NCBI GenBank assembly: GCA_963843835.1
Contig: CAWJMD010000002.1
Span: forward strand, 1 to 64,000
Source of the DNA: CAWJMD01 sp963843835
GTDB lineage: Bacteria > Actinomycetota > Actinomycetes > Actinomycetales > CAWJMD01
Direction of reading: 5' to 3'
DNA: 64,000 nt
Shown here: positions 11,179-21,500 of the stretch, one piece after another
Position numbering within the stretch: position 1 is the first letter of the stretch
How the letters are laid out: each line of letters opens with the position of its first letter
The notes under the pieces: generated by a model
What the model saw: the letters and a program-made list of their open reading frames with translations, nothing else
Databases searched by the model: none
Told to the model about the DNA's origin: nothing
Program-made: the position numbers and the translations under genes

Positions 11179-11967
11179 TCAGGCGATCCCGTCGTAGTCG
11201 ATGACATCATCGGCGTCGGCGGGTACGACGGTCGTCACGACGGCCCAGTCCCCGCGTGGCGGAGCGATGAGCTGCCAGTCGGCGTCCGACCACTGGAGGC
11301 TGACCCGGATGGCGACGAGCTGCCCGTCCACCCGGAGGGCGGTGGACGACAGCAGCACCTCGACCGCGGCGTCGGCCTCCGCGTACCGGACGAACCGGTA
11401 GCCGATGAGCTGGGCGTCCGCGCCGGGCAGGGGCGCGCCATCGACCACGCCCAGTCCTGCGGCCTCCGTGTCGTAGGCCGCCTGCACCGAGGTCGCGAGG
11501 GCTGTGCGGTTGGGCCCGCGGACCTGCGTGTCCAGGGTCGGGGTGAAGACGTCCGGGCCGACGCGGGGGCTGGTGCGCGCGAGCAGGTGCGCGGCGGCCA
11601 GCGCTGCGCCTTGGCGAGTCCGGTCGAACGCTGCGGCGGTGGTGGGGGTCAAGATCGCTGGCCCGTGCGACGACGAGACGGGCAGGGCGATCGCGAGGGT
11701 CGCGTCCCAGCGCACGCCGGTCGCCGTCGGCTCGATCGGAGGGTCCGCGCGCCGCGAGGACGGAGCTTCTCGGGTGGCGGCCGGCGCGTCGGGCTCGCCT
11801 TCCGTCGTGACGGCAGGGAGGGAGGGGCCTTCGGGGGTGGGAGCCGGGTCGGCAGTGCCATTCGTCGCGCCTCGGGTGGCCGTGACCTCGAGGACGACCA
11901 CGCCGGCGACGACCAGGACCACTGCGAAGGCCGCGATCATGCGCAGGGGCGTGTGCCGGTGCCGCAC
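11179..11967 (-). CDS. Bitopic conjugation-operon protein with extracytoplasmic domain
   Basis: The 262-residue protein has a short basic N-terminus (MRHRHTPLRM), one membrane helix (IAAFAVVLVVAGVVVLEV) and a Thr/Pro/Ala-rich linker to about residue 75. A globular domain then runs to the end, including GAALAAAHLLARTSPRVGPD, LIGYRFVRYAEADAAVEVLL and LQWSDADWQLIAPPRGDW. The overall shape resembles VirB8/TcpC-like proteins, in which an NTF2-like domain outside the membrane scaffolds the channel; that is an inference from layout and operon position only. The GTG start lies three bases after the previous stop. It is intact, unlike several operon mates. Confidence 0.65.
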   Translation of the reverse strand: MRHRHTPLRMIAAFAVVLVVAGVVVLEVTATRGATNGTADPAPTPEGPSLPAVTTEGEPDAPAATREAPSSRRADPPIEPTATGVRWDATLAIALPVSSSHGPAILTPTTAAAFDRTRQGAALAAAHLLARTSPRVGPDVFTPTLDTQVRGPNRTALATSVQAAYDTEAAGLGVVDGAPLPGADAQLIGYRFVRYAEADAAVEVLLSSTALRVDGQLVAIRVSLQWSDADWQLIAPPRGDWAVVTTVVPADADDVIDYDGIA

Positions 11968-11970
11968 GGC

Positions 11971-12258
11971 TCAGGACACCAGGGCGCCGACGACACCCGC
12001 GGCGAGCGTGAGCGTGGACAGGCCGGCCAGGACCCAGGGGATGCCGGTGGCGCCGTCGACGGCCATGTTCGAGCGGTTGCGGCGTCCGAGGATCATCATG
12101 ATCGCGCACATCCCGAACCCGACCAGGCCGGCGACGATCCCGACCCACTTCATCCAGCCGATGAACTGCGAGGCCGGACCCTCCATCCCGGGCGGCGCGA
12201 TCGGCCCGGGGTTGGGAATGGTGGTCAGGAGGTCGAGAACGACTGCGGCAGTGTGCAT
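11971..12258 (-). CDS. Small VirB2/TrbC-like two-helix membrane protein
   Basis: This 95-residue protein has two hydrophobic helices (FIGWMKWVGIVAGLVGFGMC continuing into AIMMILG, and VLAGLSTLTLAAGVVGALV) separated by a short basic loop (RRNRSN). Small two-helix proteins at this position in actinobacterial conjugation operons are usually treated as VirB2/TrbC pilin-like components. The ATG at 12258 is chosen because GGAAGGAACCTC directly precedes it; a longer frame on this strand extends through the upstream gene and is not real. It lies 14 bases after the P-loop gene. Confidence 0.7.
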   Translation of the reverse strand: MHTAAVVLDLLTTIPNPGPIAPPGMEGPASQFIGWMKWVGIVAGLVGFGMCAIMMILGRRNRSNMAVDGATGIPWVLAGLSTLTLAAGVVGALVS

Positions 12259-12272
12259 GAGGTTCCTTCCGG

Positions 12273-12725
12273 TCAGGCGTTGTGAACGGCTCGCGACAGC
12301 TGGCGCAGGGCGCGTAGGTAGCGGCCGGGCGCATCCCGGGTGAGCGGGTCGTCGACGTACCGCCACGCCTCGACGTACGGGACGCGGACAAGTCCGGCCA
12401 GCGACGGACTGAGGGCGCGCATCCGCGACCGGACGACGCCTGGCTCCGGGGCGGCCGTGTCGGCCACCACCGCGAGAACGAACCGGGCGGCGAGCGGGCG
12501 AGCGACCAGGGACGCGACGAGGCTCGTTGCTCGGGCGAGGCCCGTGGCGGTGCCCGAGGTGACGAGCACGACCGGTCGGCCGTCCCACTCGGGCAGCAGC
12601 ACGCCGTGGTCCCGGGCGGTCTCCCCCAGCCAGCGGCACAAGGTGGTGGTGCCGGCCCCGCCATGGACGCCCACGACCGCGGTGTCGGTGCGCAGCAGAG
12701 CGTGGGTGTGCGTGTCGACTGACAT
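12273..12725 (-). CDS. P-loop protein heading the conjugation operon
   Basis: This is a roughly 150-residue protein with a degenerate P-loop, VGVHGGAGTTTLCRWLGE, at about residues 17-34. RPVVLVTSGTATGLARAT and FVLAVVADTAAPEPGVVRSR follow. The layout is that of a shortened MinD/ParA- or CpaE-type NTPase, or of the DUF6668-like proteins that open actinobacterial transfer operons. The canonical second Lys of the P-loop (GKT) is replaced by TTT, so nucleotide hydrolysis is doubtful. Start ATG 12725 (MSVDTHTH) is preferred over ATG 12743. First gene of the minus-strand operon. Confidence 0.65.
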   Translation of the reverse strand: MSVDTHTHALLRTDTAVVGVHGGAGTTTLCRWLGETARDHGVLLPEWDGRPVVLVTSGTATGLARATSLVASLVARPLAARFVLAVVADTAAPEPGVVRSRMRALSPSLAGLVRVPYVEAWRYVDDPLTRDAPGRYLRALRQLSRAVHNA

Positions 12726-12744
12726 GAGCACCTCTTGATTCATC

Positions 12745-12796
12745 TCAGTTGATGGGTACTCTGCTTGACGGTACTCCAGTTGTTCGTCGAGGTCAA
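12745..12796 (-). promoter_or_regulatory. Promoter/operator region of the conjugation operon
   Basis: On the minus strand TTGACC (12796-12791) and TACCGT (12773-12768) are separated by 17 bp, a plausible promoter for the transfer operon. The direct repeat GGTACTC occurs at 12755-12761 and 12770-12776, overlapping the -10. The motif TCAGTTGATG at 12745-12754 resembles the TCAGTT half-sites next to the XRE repressor gene near 28650-28692. Read as a repressor-controlled promoter; inferred, not proven. Confidence 0.5.
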
Positions 12797-12889
12797 GGGG
12801 GTGAACGTGAGTTGATGACGATCACGCCGGACGCTTCCGTCTGTTGGTACGCGCGCCTACCGTGGATGGAGCCAGCGGGAGGTGGAGGC

Positions 12890-13571
12890 GTGCGCTCGGA
12901 TCGGCAGCCGCCCACGTGGACCCGGCACGACGCGGCCGTCTGGACCACGTGCGAGATCCTCAGCGCCCTCATCGCGCGCGAGCCGCAGCGACTCAGCCCG
13001 CTCGTGGCGGACTTCCCCACTCACCTGTCGGCGGACGAGATGCTTCTCGCCGCAGGCGCCTTCGAGCTCCTCGTGCATCGCGCTGCGGGGAACGGCACGT
13101 ACGCACAGCGCAACACGCCGATCGTGGCCTCCGGTCGCGGGGCACTCGGCGTGACCCTCGCCGCGGCCTCCGTGCAGGGGGTCGCGAACCGCCGACAACG
13201 CAACCGGGCCGAAGCCGACGCCCAGCCGCGGTGGATGCTCGACGCCCGCGGAACGCTTGTGGGTCTCGACCGGCGGCTTCTACCTCCATACCGAAGCCGG
13301 ACTCTTCCCTTGGTCGTGGCAGTCCGTCGCTTCCGCCCGGCTCATCGACGCCGGCGCCGTCCACCTCCAGGGCGACGGCGACAACGGCCCCATCTCGTGG
13401 GTGATCCGCTCCGACTGGGCCGAGCTGCTCTTCGTCCTGTGGGCCCTGGTCCGACACCCGCGGCACCCCCAGCTCGGCAGCGGAGGCTGGCAGCCACCTG
13501 GCTGGCAGGACCGCTGCCGCGCCAACGGCCTCGTCCCGATCCCAGACCGGCAGGACCTGACACCACTCTGA
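12890..13571 (+). CDS. Unknown protein of the transfer region, one frameshift
   Basis: From GTG 12890, preceded by GGAGGTGGAGG, the protein runs about 120 residues (RTP-poor N-terminus, then LSADEMLLAAGAFELLVHRA). The frame changes near 13257. The continuation has VSTGGFYLHTEAGLFPWSW, ISWVIRSDWAELLFVLWALV and WQDRCRANGLVPIPDRQ, and stops at 13571. Weak starts exist upstream to about 12750 but lack a ribosome site. No family recognised. It is divergent from the conjugation operon and begins a short plus-strand gene group; probably an accessory transfer gene. Confidence 0.5.
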
Positions 13572-13707
13572 CCCGCCAGCTGGGCCGGACCATCCACAGG
13601 CTCACGTCGGCCACGCGTGTCCACATCTGATCCACCGCGCCTACGACCCTGGCCGCCCCGCGAGGACGGTCTCCACATCCGCTCCTCTCGCACCAGGAGG
13701 TCAGAGC

Positions 13708-14025
13708 ATGTCCGACAACCCGATCCACCATGCCGCCGCGCTTCTCGAGGGCGCGCACCAGCGATCCCTGGAACTGGCCGGCGACGACCTCCTCAGCCCC
13801 TGGGCGACATTGGCCACCCGCACGGCGCTGGTGGTGTCCCTCCTAAGTCCTGCGGCGACCGCCATCACACCGGACTCGTCCGGCTCTGTGAGCGAGGACC
13901 TGCGGGAAGCCATGCGCCTGCTCACAGCACCGGGCAGCGGTGACGGACTACCCATCGACGACATCGTGACGGCGCGGCGCTGGCTCAGTGAGCTGATCGC
14001 CGAGGCCACGCAGGCACTCACATGA
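13708..14025 (+). CDS. Unknown small helical protein
   Basis: A 105-residue, mostly helical protein (IHHAAALLEGAHQRSLELAG, then TLATRTALVVSLLSPAATA). ATG 13708 follows ACCAGGAGGTCAGAGC, a strong ribosome site. Its stop overlaps the next start (ATGA at 14022-14025), so the two are coupled. No family recognised and no membrane segment or catalytic motif seen. Its place beside the conjugation operon suggests an accessory role only. Confidence 0.6.
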   Translation: MSDNPIHHAAALLEGAHQRSLELAGDDLLSPWATLATRTALVVSLLSPAATAITPDSSGSVSEDLREAMRLLTAPGSGDGLPIDDIVTARRWLSELIAEATQALT

Positions 14026-15301
14026 CCAGCGTCCGTGACCTGCTCGACGTCGCAGCCGCCGAGCTCGACACGCTGTCGTGTCGCATCAGCCTGGGCGAGG
14101 CGCCACGAGCCCAGCAGATGGCCGACGGCTGGTCGCTGCTCCTCCCAGCGGCACAACACCTCGTCCGCCAGACCGTCGGCCCCTACGCAGGGCGCCATCG
14201 ACCGATCGCCCGCGAGCTCGGTTCCCTTCGGGCGCCAGTCGGCGGAGCGCGCTCTGGAGCCCGCCCCGTGCCCTTGTACGCGCTGCGCGCGCCATGGGTG
14301 GTGCAGGCGACCTACTCACAGGTGCCGTGAGGTATCGCGTTGCGGCAGAGCGTCTTTCGTTGGTCGATGAGGCGACTCGGCTCGTCACTGCCTCGGCAGA
14401 AGTCACCCTGCATGGCATCGGCGCCGACTTCGAGCACAGCGCGACCATCAGCTCGGCGGCCGAAGTCGGCGCCGCCGCCCGCCGGCTACAGGCTGCGTTG
14501 GGCGGGAGGCACGCGGAGGCGACGACCTTGGCGCAACTCTCGGTCCCGTCGCCGGCCCTACCGATGCGCCACCCACTCGGACCGCTGGCACGGGCTGTTC
14601 ACGAGTGGACGCACCTGGCCGTCCGGGTCGTGGACGGTCCAGGTCTGTCGTCGAACGATCTTCGCGGTGTCACGCTGGTCGCCGGCCAGCTCACCGCTGG
14701 CGCGCGATCCCTGCTGGCCATGGGGCCGCCGGACGCCACGGCTCCCACAGATGCGGCGCTTCACCAATCGGGACGAGCCTGGAGCGAGGCGGGAAGGCAG
14801 TGGAGTCGCTTCGTCCTGCCTGGCGCCTATGACCGAGCGCTCGCTGCGGCAAGTTGGCGCGTGGTCACGTTGCTCAGCCAGGACCTGCCAACGCGAATGC
14901 GCACTGGCGGTGACCACGTGACTACGCCGGCGGCCGCCGCCGCACTTCGCCAGTCCATCCTCCGTGGCGTCCGCGAGGTGGCCGGCGCTCACACGGTTGC
15001 CGTTCTTCGGGCCGCCAGGAACTGCGGAGTCGCCGTCCACGCACGGTCGATCGTCACCAGCACCGATCACCTGACGTCTCTACGGACTCTTTGGCTGCCT
15101 GCACCCCGCGATGAGCTCCGCCGCTTGGAGGCGGCCTATACGAGCCTCGCGGACGCCGTGAACGCCCGGCAGCCGCTCCCTGGATCGACGGACCCCGAGA
15201 GTTTCACTGACGGTCACGGGCGATCGATCCGATCACAGGTCGGTGGTCTCGGACTAAGAGCGACGGCGACGCAACCGCGCGCGAACGTCCGACACCGCTG
15301 A
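14022..15301 (+). CDS. Unknown large helical protein, one frameshift
   Basis: The start (MTSVRDLLDVAAAELDTLSC) overlaps the upstream stop by four bases. The first frame runs to near 14310. The remainder continues in a second frame as a long Ala/Leu-rich helical protein (AAERLSLVDEATRLVTASAE, AHTVAVLRAARNCGVAV, RRLEAAYTSLADAVNARQPL) ending at 15301. Rejoined length is about 425 residues. No family recognised. Composition and helicity resemble the coiled proteins often encoded beside actinobacterial transfer genes. Last of three plus-strand genes. Confidence 0.55.
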
Positions 15302-15676
15302 TCGCACACGCGGCTAGCGAGATCAGGACGCCGCTCCTAGGCCGGCTCAGCCAAGTCCGCCGGGCGACTGCGGCCCTGGGGCCGCCTGCACGAGGCCATT
15401 CGTGGAGCCTGGTCGGGCTGCTATGCGGATAGGTGGATCTGCGCACCTACCCCACCCCATGACGCCAGAAGTCCCTTACGACGTCGTGCGCGTCGCACAC
15501 TGGCAACGAGCCAGGTGAGCACCATGCGCAGGTCGCCTGACCTCCGGGATGCGGGCCGCTGACGTCTGGGCCGCCGTCGCCCCCGGGGACCGCTGGGGCC
15601 GAGAACGCCGACCCGGCGACCCGGCGACCCGGGAGTAGCGGCCCCGACGCGGACTCCGCGGGCTCTAGAGGGCTGA
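15302..15676. other. Intergenic region with hairpin and 8-bp tandem repeat
   Basis: No gene is recognised. A strong GC hairpin (GCGGCCC, loop TG, GGGCCGC) lies at 15370-15385 after the upstream gene and may act as a weak terminator, though no T-run follows. Three exact copies of CGACCCGG stand in tandem at 15609-15632. The region ends just before the Rhs-system genes and probably includes their promoter, which I could not identify. Confidence 0.4.
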
Positions 15677-15713
15677 ATGGGTGAATTGACGATCCGAGGA
15701 TTGTTCGCGAGTT

Positions 15714-18554
15714 TTGGGCGCTTTAGGTTCGGGCGCCACGGCGTCCGCGGGACGCCGATCCCGGGGGGCCTCAGTGCTGATTCACGCTGGTCGACGACGC
15801 GTTCTCACTGCCGGGGTGCTGCTTGCTGCCGCCCAAACACTGCTCGGACCAGCAATCGCCACGTTGGGGCCCGCACCTGCCCGTGTACACGCTGAGATCA
15901 GCTCGACCGGGAGCTCAGCCGACGACCGGAGCCAGGCGCAACGCATGGCGCAGGAATCAGGTGCGCCGGTCGTGATCGACTCGGAAACCACGGAAACGCA
16001 ACTCATCTCAGCCAATCCCGATGGCACGACAACGGCCGAACTCAGCGCTACTCCGGTGCGGGTTGAACGAGGAGACGGCTGGGTCCCGGTGGACACCTCA
16101 CTCGTCATCGAGGCTGACGGACGCATCGCTCCTGACGCTGCCGCCCTGGACGTGTCGTTCTCCGGCGGTGGCGCAGACGCGCTGGTCGTTGTGCGCGAGG
16201 GCGGAACGTCGCTGACGTGGCGGTGGCCAGGTGACCTGCCGGCGCCGGTCGTGACGGGCGACACCGCGGTGTACCCGGAGGTGCTGCCGGGGGTCGACCT
16301 GCAGCTGCGAGCTGGTGTCGAGTCGTTCTCGGAGGTCCTCGTCGTTCGCGATCGTGAGGCGGCAGGCGACCCGCGTCTAGCCCAATTGACCTTGCAGTCG
16401 GAAGTCGAAGGTGGGGAGCTGTCGCGCCGCGCCGGCGGCCTGGTGGTCACGGACATGGCGGGCGAGGTGGTGCTGAACAGCAATCCGGCGCTGATGTGGG
16501 ACGCCAGCGGCGCACAGGACCCTGGGCTGCATCGCCTGCTCGAGGACTCCGTGGCCATCGGCGACGCTGGCTTCAGTGCCGACGGCCCGGTCGAGGGTGA
16601 CGTCGTGAAGGCTCTGGACGTCGCGCTCGTCGATGGCCACCTGGAGATCGCTGTAGATCAGTCGATGCTGTCAGATCCCGAGACGACGTTCCCGGTCGTC
16701 ATCGACCCTGAGCTGTCCGCGGTCCGGCACTCGTGGGCAATGGTGAACAAGTCGTTCTCAACGCAGGAGTACTACAACTGGAGCGACGCCAGCGAAGGTG
16801 TTGGCTACGTCACCGGCGCCAGCTACGGCACGCACACGAAGCGGCTCTTCTGGGACTTCGACACGTTCCCCCTTTTGGGGCAAGAACATTCTCGGGGCCA
16901 CCTTCTCGGCAAAGCAGACACACGCCTATGACTGCACGGCGAACGCAGTTCAGCTCTGGCGAACCGGGACGGCAACGGCAGCCACGAACTGGGGCAACCA
17001 GCCGACCTGGATCGATCTTCAGTCCACTCACACCGTCAAGCTGGGGCGCACCGGCTGCTCACCAGCTGGCGGCCAACTCGACTTCCCTGCCACATCTGCC
17101 ATGCAGTGGGCCGCCAGTGGCAACCAGACCCATCTTTCTCTCGGCCTGCGTGCAGCCTCCGAGACCTCGAGCTCAAGTTGGCGCCGCTTCGAGAGCACCG
17201 TCACTCTGGTGGTGGTCTTCAACACCCCCCCGGTCGCCCTCTCCGCCGTTGATCTGGGTTTGAGCGGAACCCCGAAGATCCCGTGCGTGACAGGTTCCGG
17301 TCGTCCCTGGGTGAACAGCAGGTCAATGACGCTGCAGGCGATAGGCCGTGACGCCGACAAGCCGTACGGGCAGACTCTGCAGGCCCACTTCGAGTACTGG
17401 TACGAGGGCGACAAGGTCGCCACGATCGCTACCGGCTGGCAGGCGCCAGACACGGCGTTCCTGCTGCCCCTGACCAAGGCGTCGGACGGTCTCTTCGCCT
17501 GGCGGGTCACGTTCTACGATTCGGTGCAGTGGTCCGGATGGTCGGCCTGGTGTGAGTTCCAGGTCGATGCAACCGCGCCCGCTGGCGCCGTGAACGTCTC
17601 GTCGCCGCAGTTCCCCGAACGCACCCCTGGCCAGACCACACAGTCGGGTCAGGTCGGCACGCCGGGCACCTTCACGCTGACCGCGGCGAACGCTGCCGCC
17701 GAGGGCGCGGTCGGGTTCGTGTGGGGCCTGAACGTCGACGAGCCAACCACCACGAAGCTGTTCGACGGGACGCCTGGCACCGCCTCGGTGGTCGTCACCC
17801 GACCAGGTTGGGACAGACTGGCTGCGCGTGCGCAGCATCGACGCGGCCGGCAACAGGGGCCCACGCGGGACTACTTCTTCATGGTCTCTGGGATGCCACA
17901 TGCCTCCCACTGGGAGCTCGACGAGCCGGCGGGCGCGACCACCGCTTCTCGTCGGGCGGAGGTGTCGACGGCACCATCGTCGGCACACCGCCGCGCATCG
18001 ACGGCGCCCGCGCCGGCGACGACGCCACCGACGGCGCCCTGGACATGGACGGTCTCTCTCAGCGGGTGACGTCCACCGCGGAGACCTTCTCACGGACGGC
18101 AACTTCTCGCTCGTCGCCAGGGCGAAGCCGGCGTCGAGCACCCGGACAATGGCTGCGGTGTCCCGTGCGGCGAGCACTCGATCCAGTGTCTGGCTGGGCA
18201 TCGACGGCACTTCGGGCACCACGTGTGTGAGATGCCGACGTCGGACGGGGCGAATGCGGATGCGGTCCGGGCCCAGCACCCGGCTCCGGTGGAGACAACA
18301 CGATGGACCCATCGGCGTGCGTCTTCGACCGCTCGGCCATGACGCTCACCCTCTGGGTCGACGGAGAGGTGTCCTCCCCCATCGCTGTCGGGTCCACCTG
18401 GACCAGCCCTGGCATGACGGTCGCCGGTCACGGCACCGGTGCGTCGGGGCAACAGCTGTGGTGGCAGGGCGGCGTCGACGACGTACGGACGTATTCCGGC
18501 GCCCTCAGTGATGCCCAGGTTCGCACCATCTACCTCGAGCAGAGGACGAGCTGA
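15714..18554 (+). CDS. Secreted DNRLRE/LamG-domain partner of the Rhs protein, frameshifted
   Basis: The N-terminus is an export signal (RRRVLTAGVLLAAAQTLLG, cleavage near VHA-E). Then comes the region common to actinobacterial Rhs/WapA-like exoproteins (SGAPVVIDSETTETQLISA, WVPVDTSLVIEADGRI, YPEVLPGVDLQLRAGVESFS, PVVIDPELSAV). A DNRLRE-type module follows (GTHTKRLFWDFDTFPLLGK), then Ig-like sheets, and a LamG/concanavalin-type fold at the end (LTLWVDGEVSSPI, then WWQGGVDDVRTYSGALSDAQV). Frames change near 16880 (in a C5T4G4 run), near 17810, and in 17930-18300. The stop overlaps the next gene start (TGATG). It probably forms an exported complex or shell with the downstream Rhs protein. Confidence 0.7.
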
Positions 18555-21500
18555 TGATCCGTCGGGATGCGTCGCGCACCCACACCCCCCGTCGCGGGCC
18601 TGGCGGGCTGATGCCCGTCACCGCCGGCACGTCGTCGCCACGCTGGTGGTGGCGCTCGCCCAGGGAGCGATAGCCCCTCAGGCCACGGCCGCCGACGGGG
18701 ACGGCCGGCAGCACAGGTGACCCCGTCGGTGAGCGGCACCGACGCCGTGCCGCGACCAGCGGGAGCCAAGCCCGTGACAGGCGGGAACCGGCCGTCGCCC
18801 GACCGCGCGACGCAGTGGCCTGGCCGAGGCGAGGCGAGGATTCCGCTCACGCCGGTTGCGAACGGGGACCGCGGCTCTGGCTCGCTCGCGGGCGAGGCCA
18901 CGCCGGGCGGCCTCCCCGTGCGCGTAACAGCCGCCCCCGAGCCTGAGAGGCCGCGCCCGAGGTCACCGCGCCTCCGCGATCGTGGCCGACGTGCGCGTCA
19001 AGGTCGAAAGCCGTAGCCGCGCGGCCGCACTGGGTGTTGACGGGCTGGTGCTCAACGTGTCCAGTGCGAGCGACGCGACCCCCATCGGTCCGTTAGGTCA
19101 AGGTCGAGGTCGACCACTCGGGCTTCGCCGGGGCGGCCGGCGGGGACTACGGCTCGCGACTTTCGCTGTTCACGGTCCCGACCTGCGCGATGTCCACGCC
19201 GTCGCGACCAGAGTGCCGGACGATGACGCCACTCGAGACCGCCAACGACGTTCAGGGCCAGGAGGTATCGGCAACATTGGACCTGACCGACGGGCAGGCG
19301 GCCCAGCCGGCGCCCGCCTCGTCCTCCGGCCGTGAGGTGGCAAAGAGGCGCTCGACGTCCACGCCAGCCGGGGCTCGGACAGTGGTGATGGCGGCCGGTC
19401 CGTCGGGAGGCGCGGGTTCCTGCTCGGCGACGCCGCTGGCGCCGTCGTCGGCCTGGGGGGCGGGCGGTCAGACCGGCGACTTCACCTGGTCCTATCCCCT
19501 ACGCGTGCCGCCCGGCGTGGCAGGGCCGGAGCCGGACCTGGCCTCGGCTACTCGTCCGGCTCAGTGGACGGACGACGTCGTCGACGAACAACCAGCCGTC
19601 CTGGGTCGGCGAGGGGCAGGACCTCGACCCGGGGTTCGTCGAGCGTCGTACGTCGCCTGCGCGAGGACATGCCGGCGGCCAACAACACCGTCAAGACCGG
19701 CGACCTGTGCTGGAAGACCGACAACGCCACGCTGGGTTCGGCGGACGCTCCGGAGCTGGTCAAGGACGCCGCGACAGGCTGGAAGCTCAAGGACGACGAC
19801 GGCAGCGGATCGCCGCGGACCGCGGCTACAACGGCGACAACGACGGCGAGTACTGGATGCTCACCACGACCGACGGCACGCAGTACTACTTCGGCCGGGG
19901 CAAGCGGACGGCCCGACACGCGGCCGACCAACCCGCCTGGTGTGCCGGTGTTCGGCAACCAGACGGCGAGCCTTGCCAGCCGCGACGTTCGCCGCCTCGT
20001 CTGCCAGCAGGCGTGGCGCTGGAACCTCGACTACGTCGTCGACCCCACGGCAACACGATGACCTACTACTACGCCGCGAGACCAACAGCTACGGCCGCAA
20101 CCAACAGCGGTGTCTCGAGCTACGACCGCGGCGGCTACCTCACCCGGATCGAGTACGGCGAGCGCGACGGCACCGAGCACGACCGGCCTTGGCCCCGCCC
20201 AGGTCGCCTTCGCCGTCGCCGAGCGGTGCTTGCCGCGGGCAGATCACCTGCCGATCCCAGCTGACCTCGGCCAACGCCACTCCTGGCCGGACGTGCCGTT
20301 CGACCAGATCTGCACCGTCCGCGACGCTGCCCGGACCGGTCGTCGCCGACCTTCTTCAGCCGCAAGCGGCTGACGTCACCACCTTCACCACGACGGGCAG
20401 CACCAGTAGCGCGGTCGACGCCTGGGTCCTGGTGCACCAGTTTCCCGATCCCGGCGACGGAACAGCCCGGCGCTGTGGCTGGTCAGCATCACGCACACCG
20501 GCCGCCGGCGGCAAGGCGGCCCGGATCTTCCTGCCCAGGACGACTTCATCGCCGTCCAGCTGCCGAACCGCGTCGACGGCCGGACACGCGCCGCCCTTGA
20601 ACGGTGCGTCCCGGCGATCAGCAACGAGGGCGGTTGCAGGTCGCCGTCAGCTACTCCGCCAAGACTGCCCCCACCTCGAGCCGGCCAGCCGGAGTCCAAC
20701 ACCAGGCGCTGCTTCCCGCTCTACTTCACCGCCGTGGGCGACGACGCCCACGCTGCACTACTTCCACAAGTACGTCGCGACCTCCGTGTCGAGACCGACC
20801 TCACCGGGCGGGGCTCGCCACACCCAGTGAGCACGAGCTACTTCGGGCGGCGCGCCTAGGCCCTACGACGACAACAAATCGTCCCGGCCAAGTACCGCAC
20901 CTGGGGCCAGTGGCGCGGCTACGCCAAGGTCCGGACCACGAGTGGGCACGGACAAGCGAAGACCCACAAGACCCTCTACATCCGCGGCCTCGACGGCGAC
21001 CGGCTGCCCGGCGGCACCACCCGGCGGGAAAGTCACCATCCCGCGGCGGCAGCTCCGAGGACACGCCCGCTTCCGCGGCTTCACCCGAGAGAGATGACCT
21101 ACAACGGCCTCAACGGCCCCGATGTCGACTCCACGATCAACACCCCTTGTATCAGGGTCCCGACGACCACCAACGGGACCCACAGGCCGTCCTGCTCAGA
21201 CCTCGCAGCACCCACCTTCAACCGCCCTGGCCGCCGGCGGCACCCGACCGCCAACCCTTGCGACGAGCTACGACACCTAGGCAGCCCACCCGGACCGAGG
21301 ACCACCCCGACCCCGCCGCCGCGACCGACCACCCCTGCACCCGCACCAGGTACGCCCGCAACAGCCGCCGTGGGTCGTCGAGGCCCCGGCCACCTCACGC
21401 CAAGTCGCGACCGCTTGCGGCGTTGCCCCCTCCCTACCAGCGGACCTGATCTCCGACACCCGCACCTTCTACGACGGCGCCACCCTCACGACCACGCCGC

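Noticed and set aside
10993..12285. Long plus-strand frame opposite the VirB6 and bitopic genes
   Set aside because: Gly/Asp/Arg-rich composition and no motif; it is the complement of genes with membrane helices and good junctions.
15370..15385. Rho-independent terminator
   Set aside because: Strong stem but two-base loop and no following T-run; kept only as a note in the intergenic entry.
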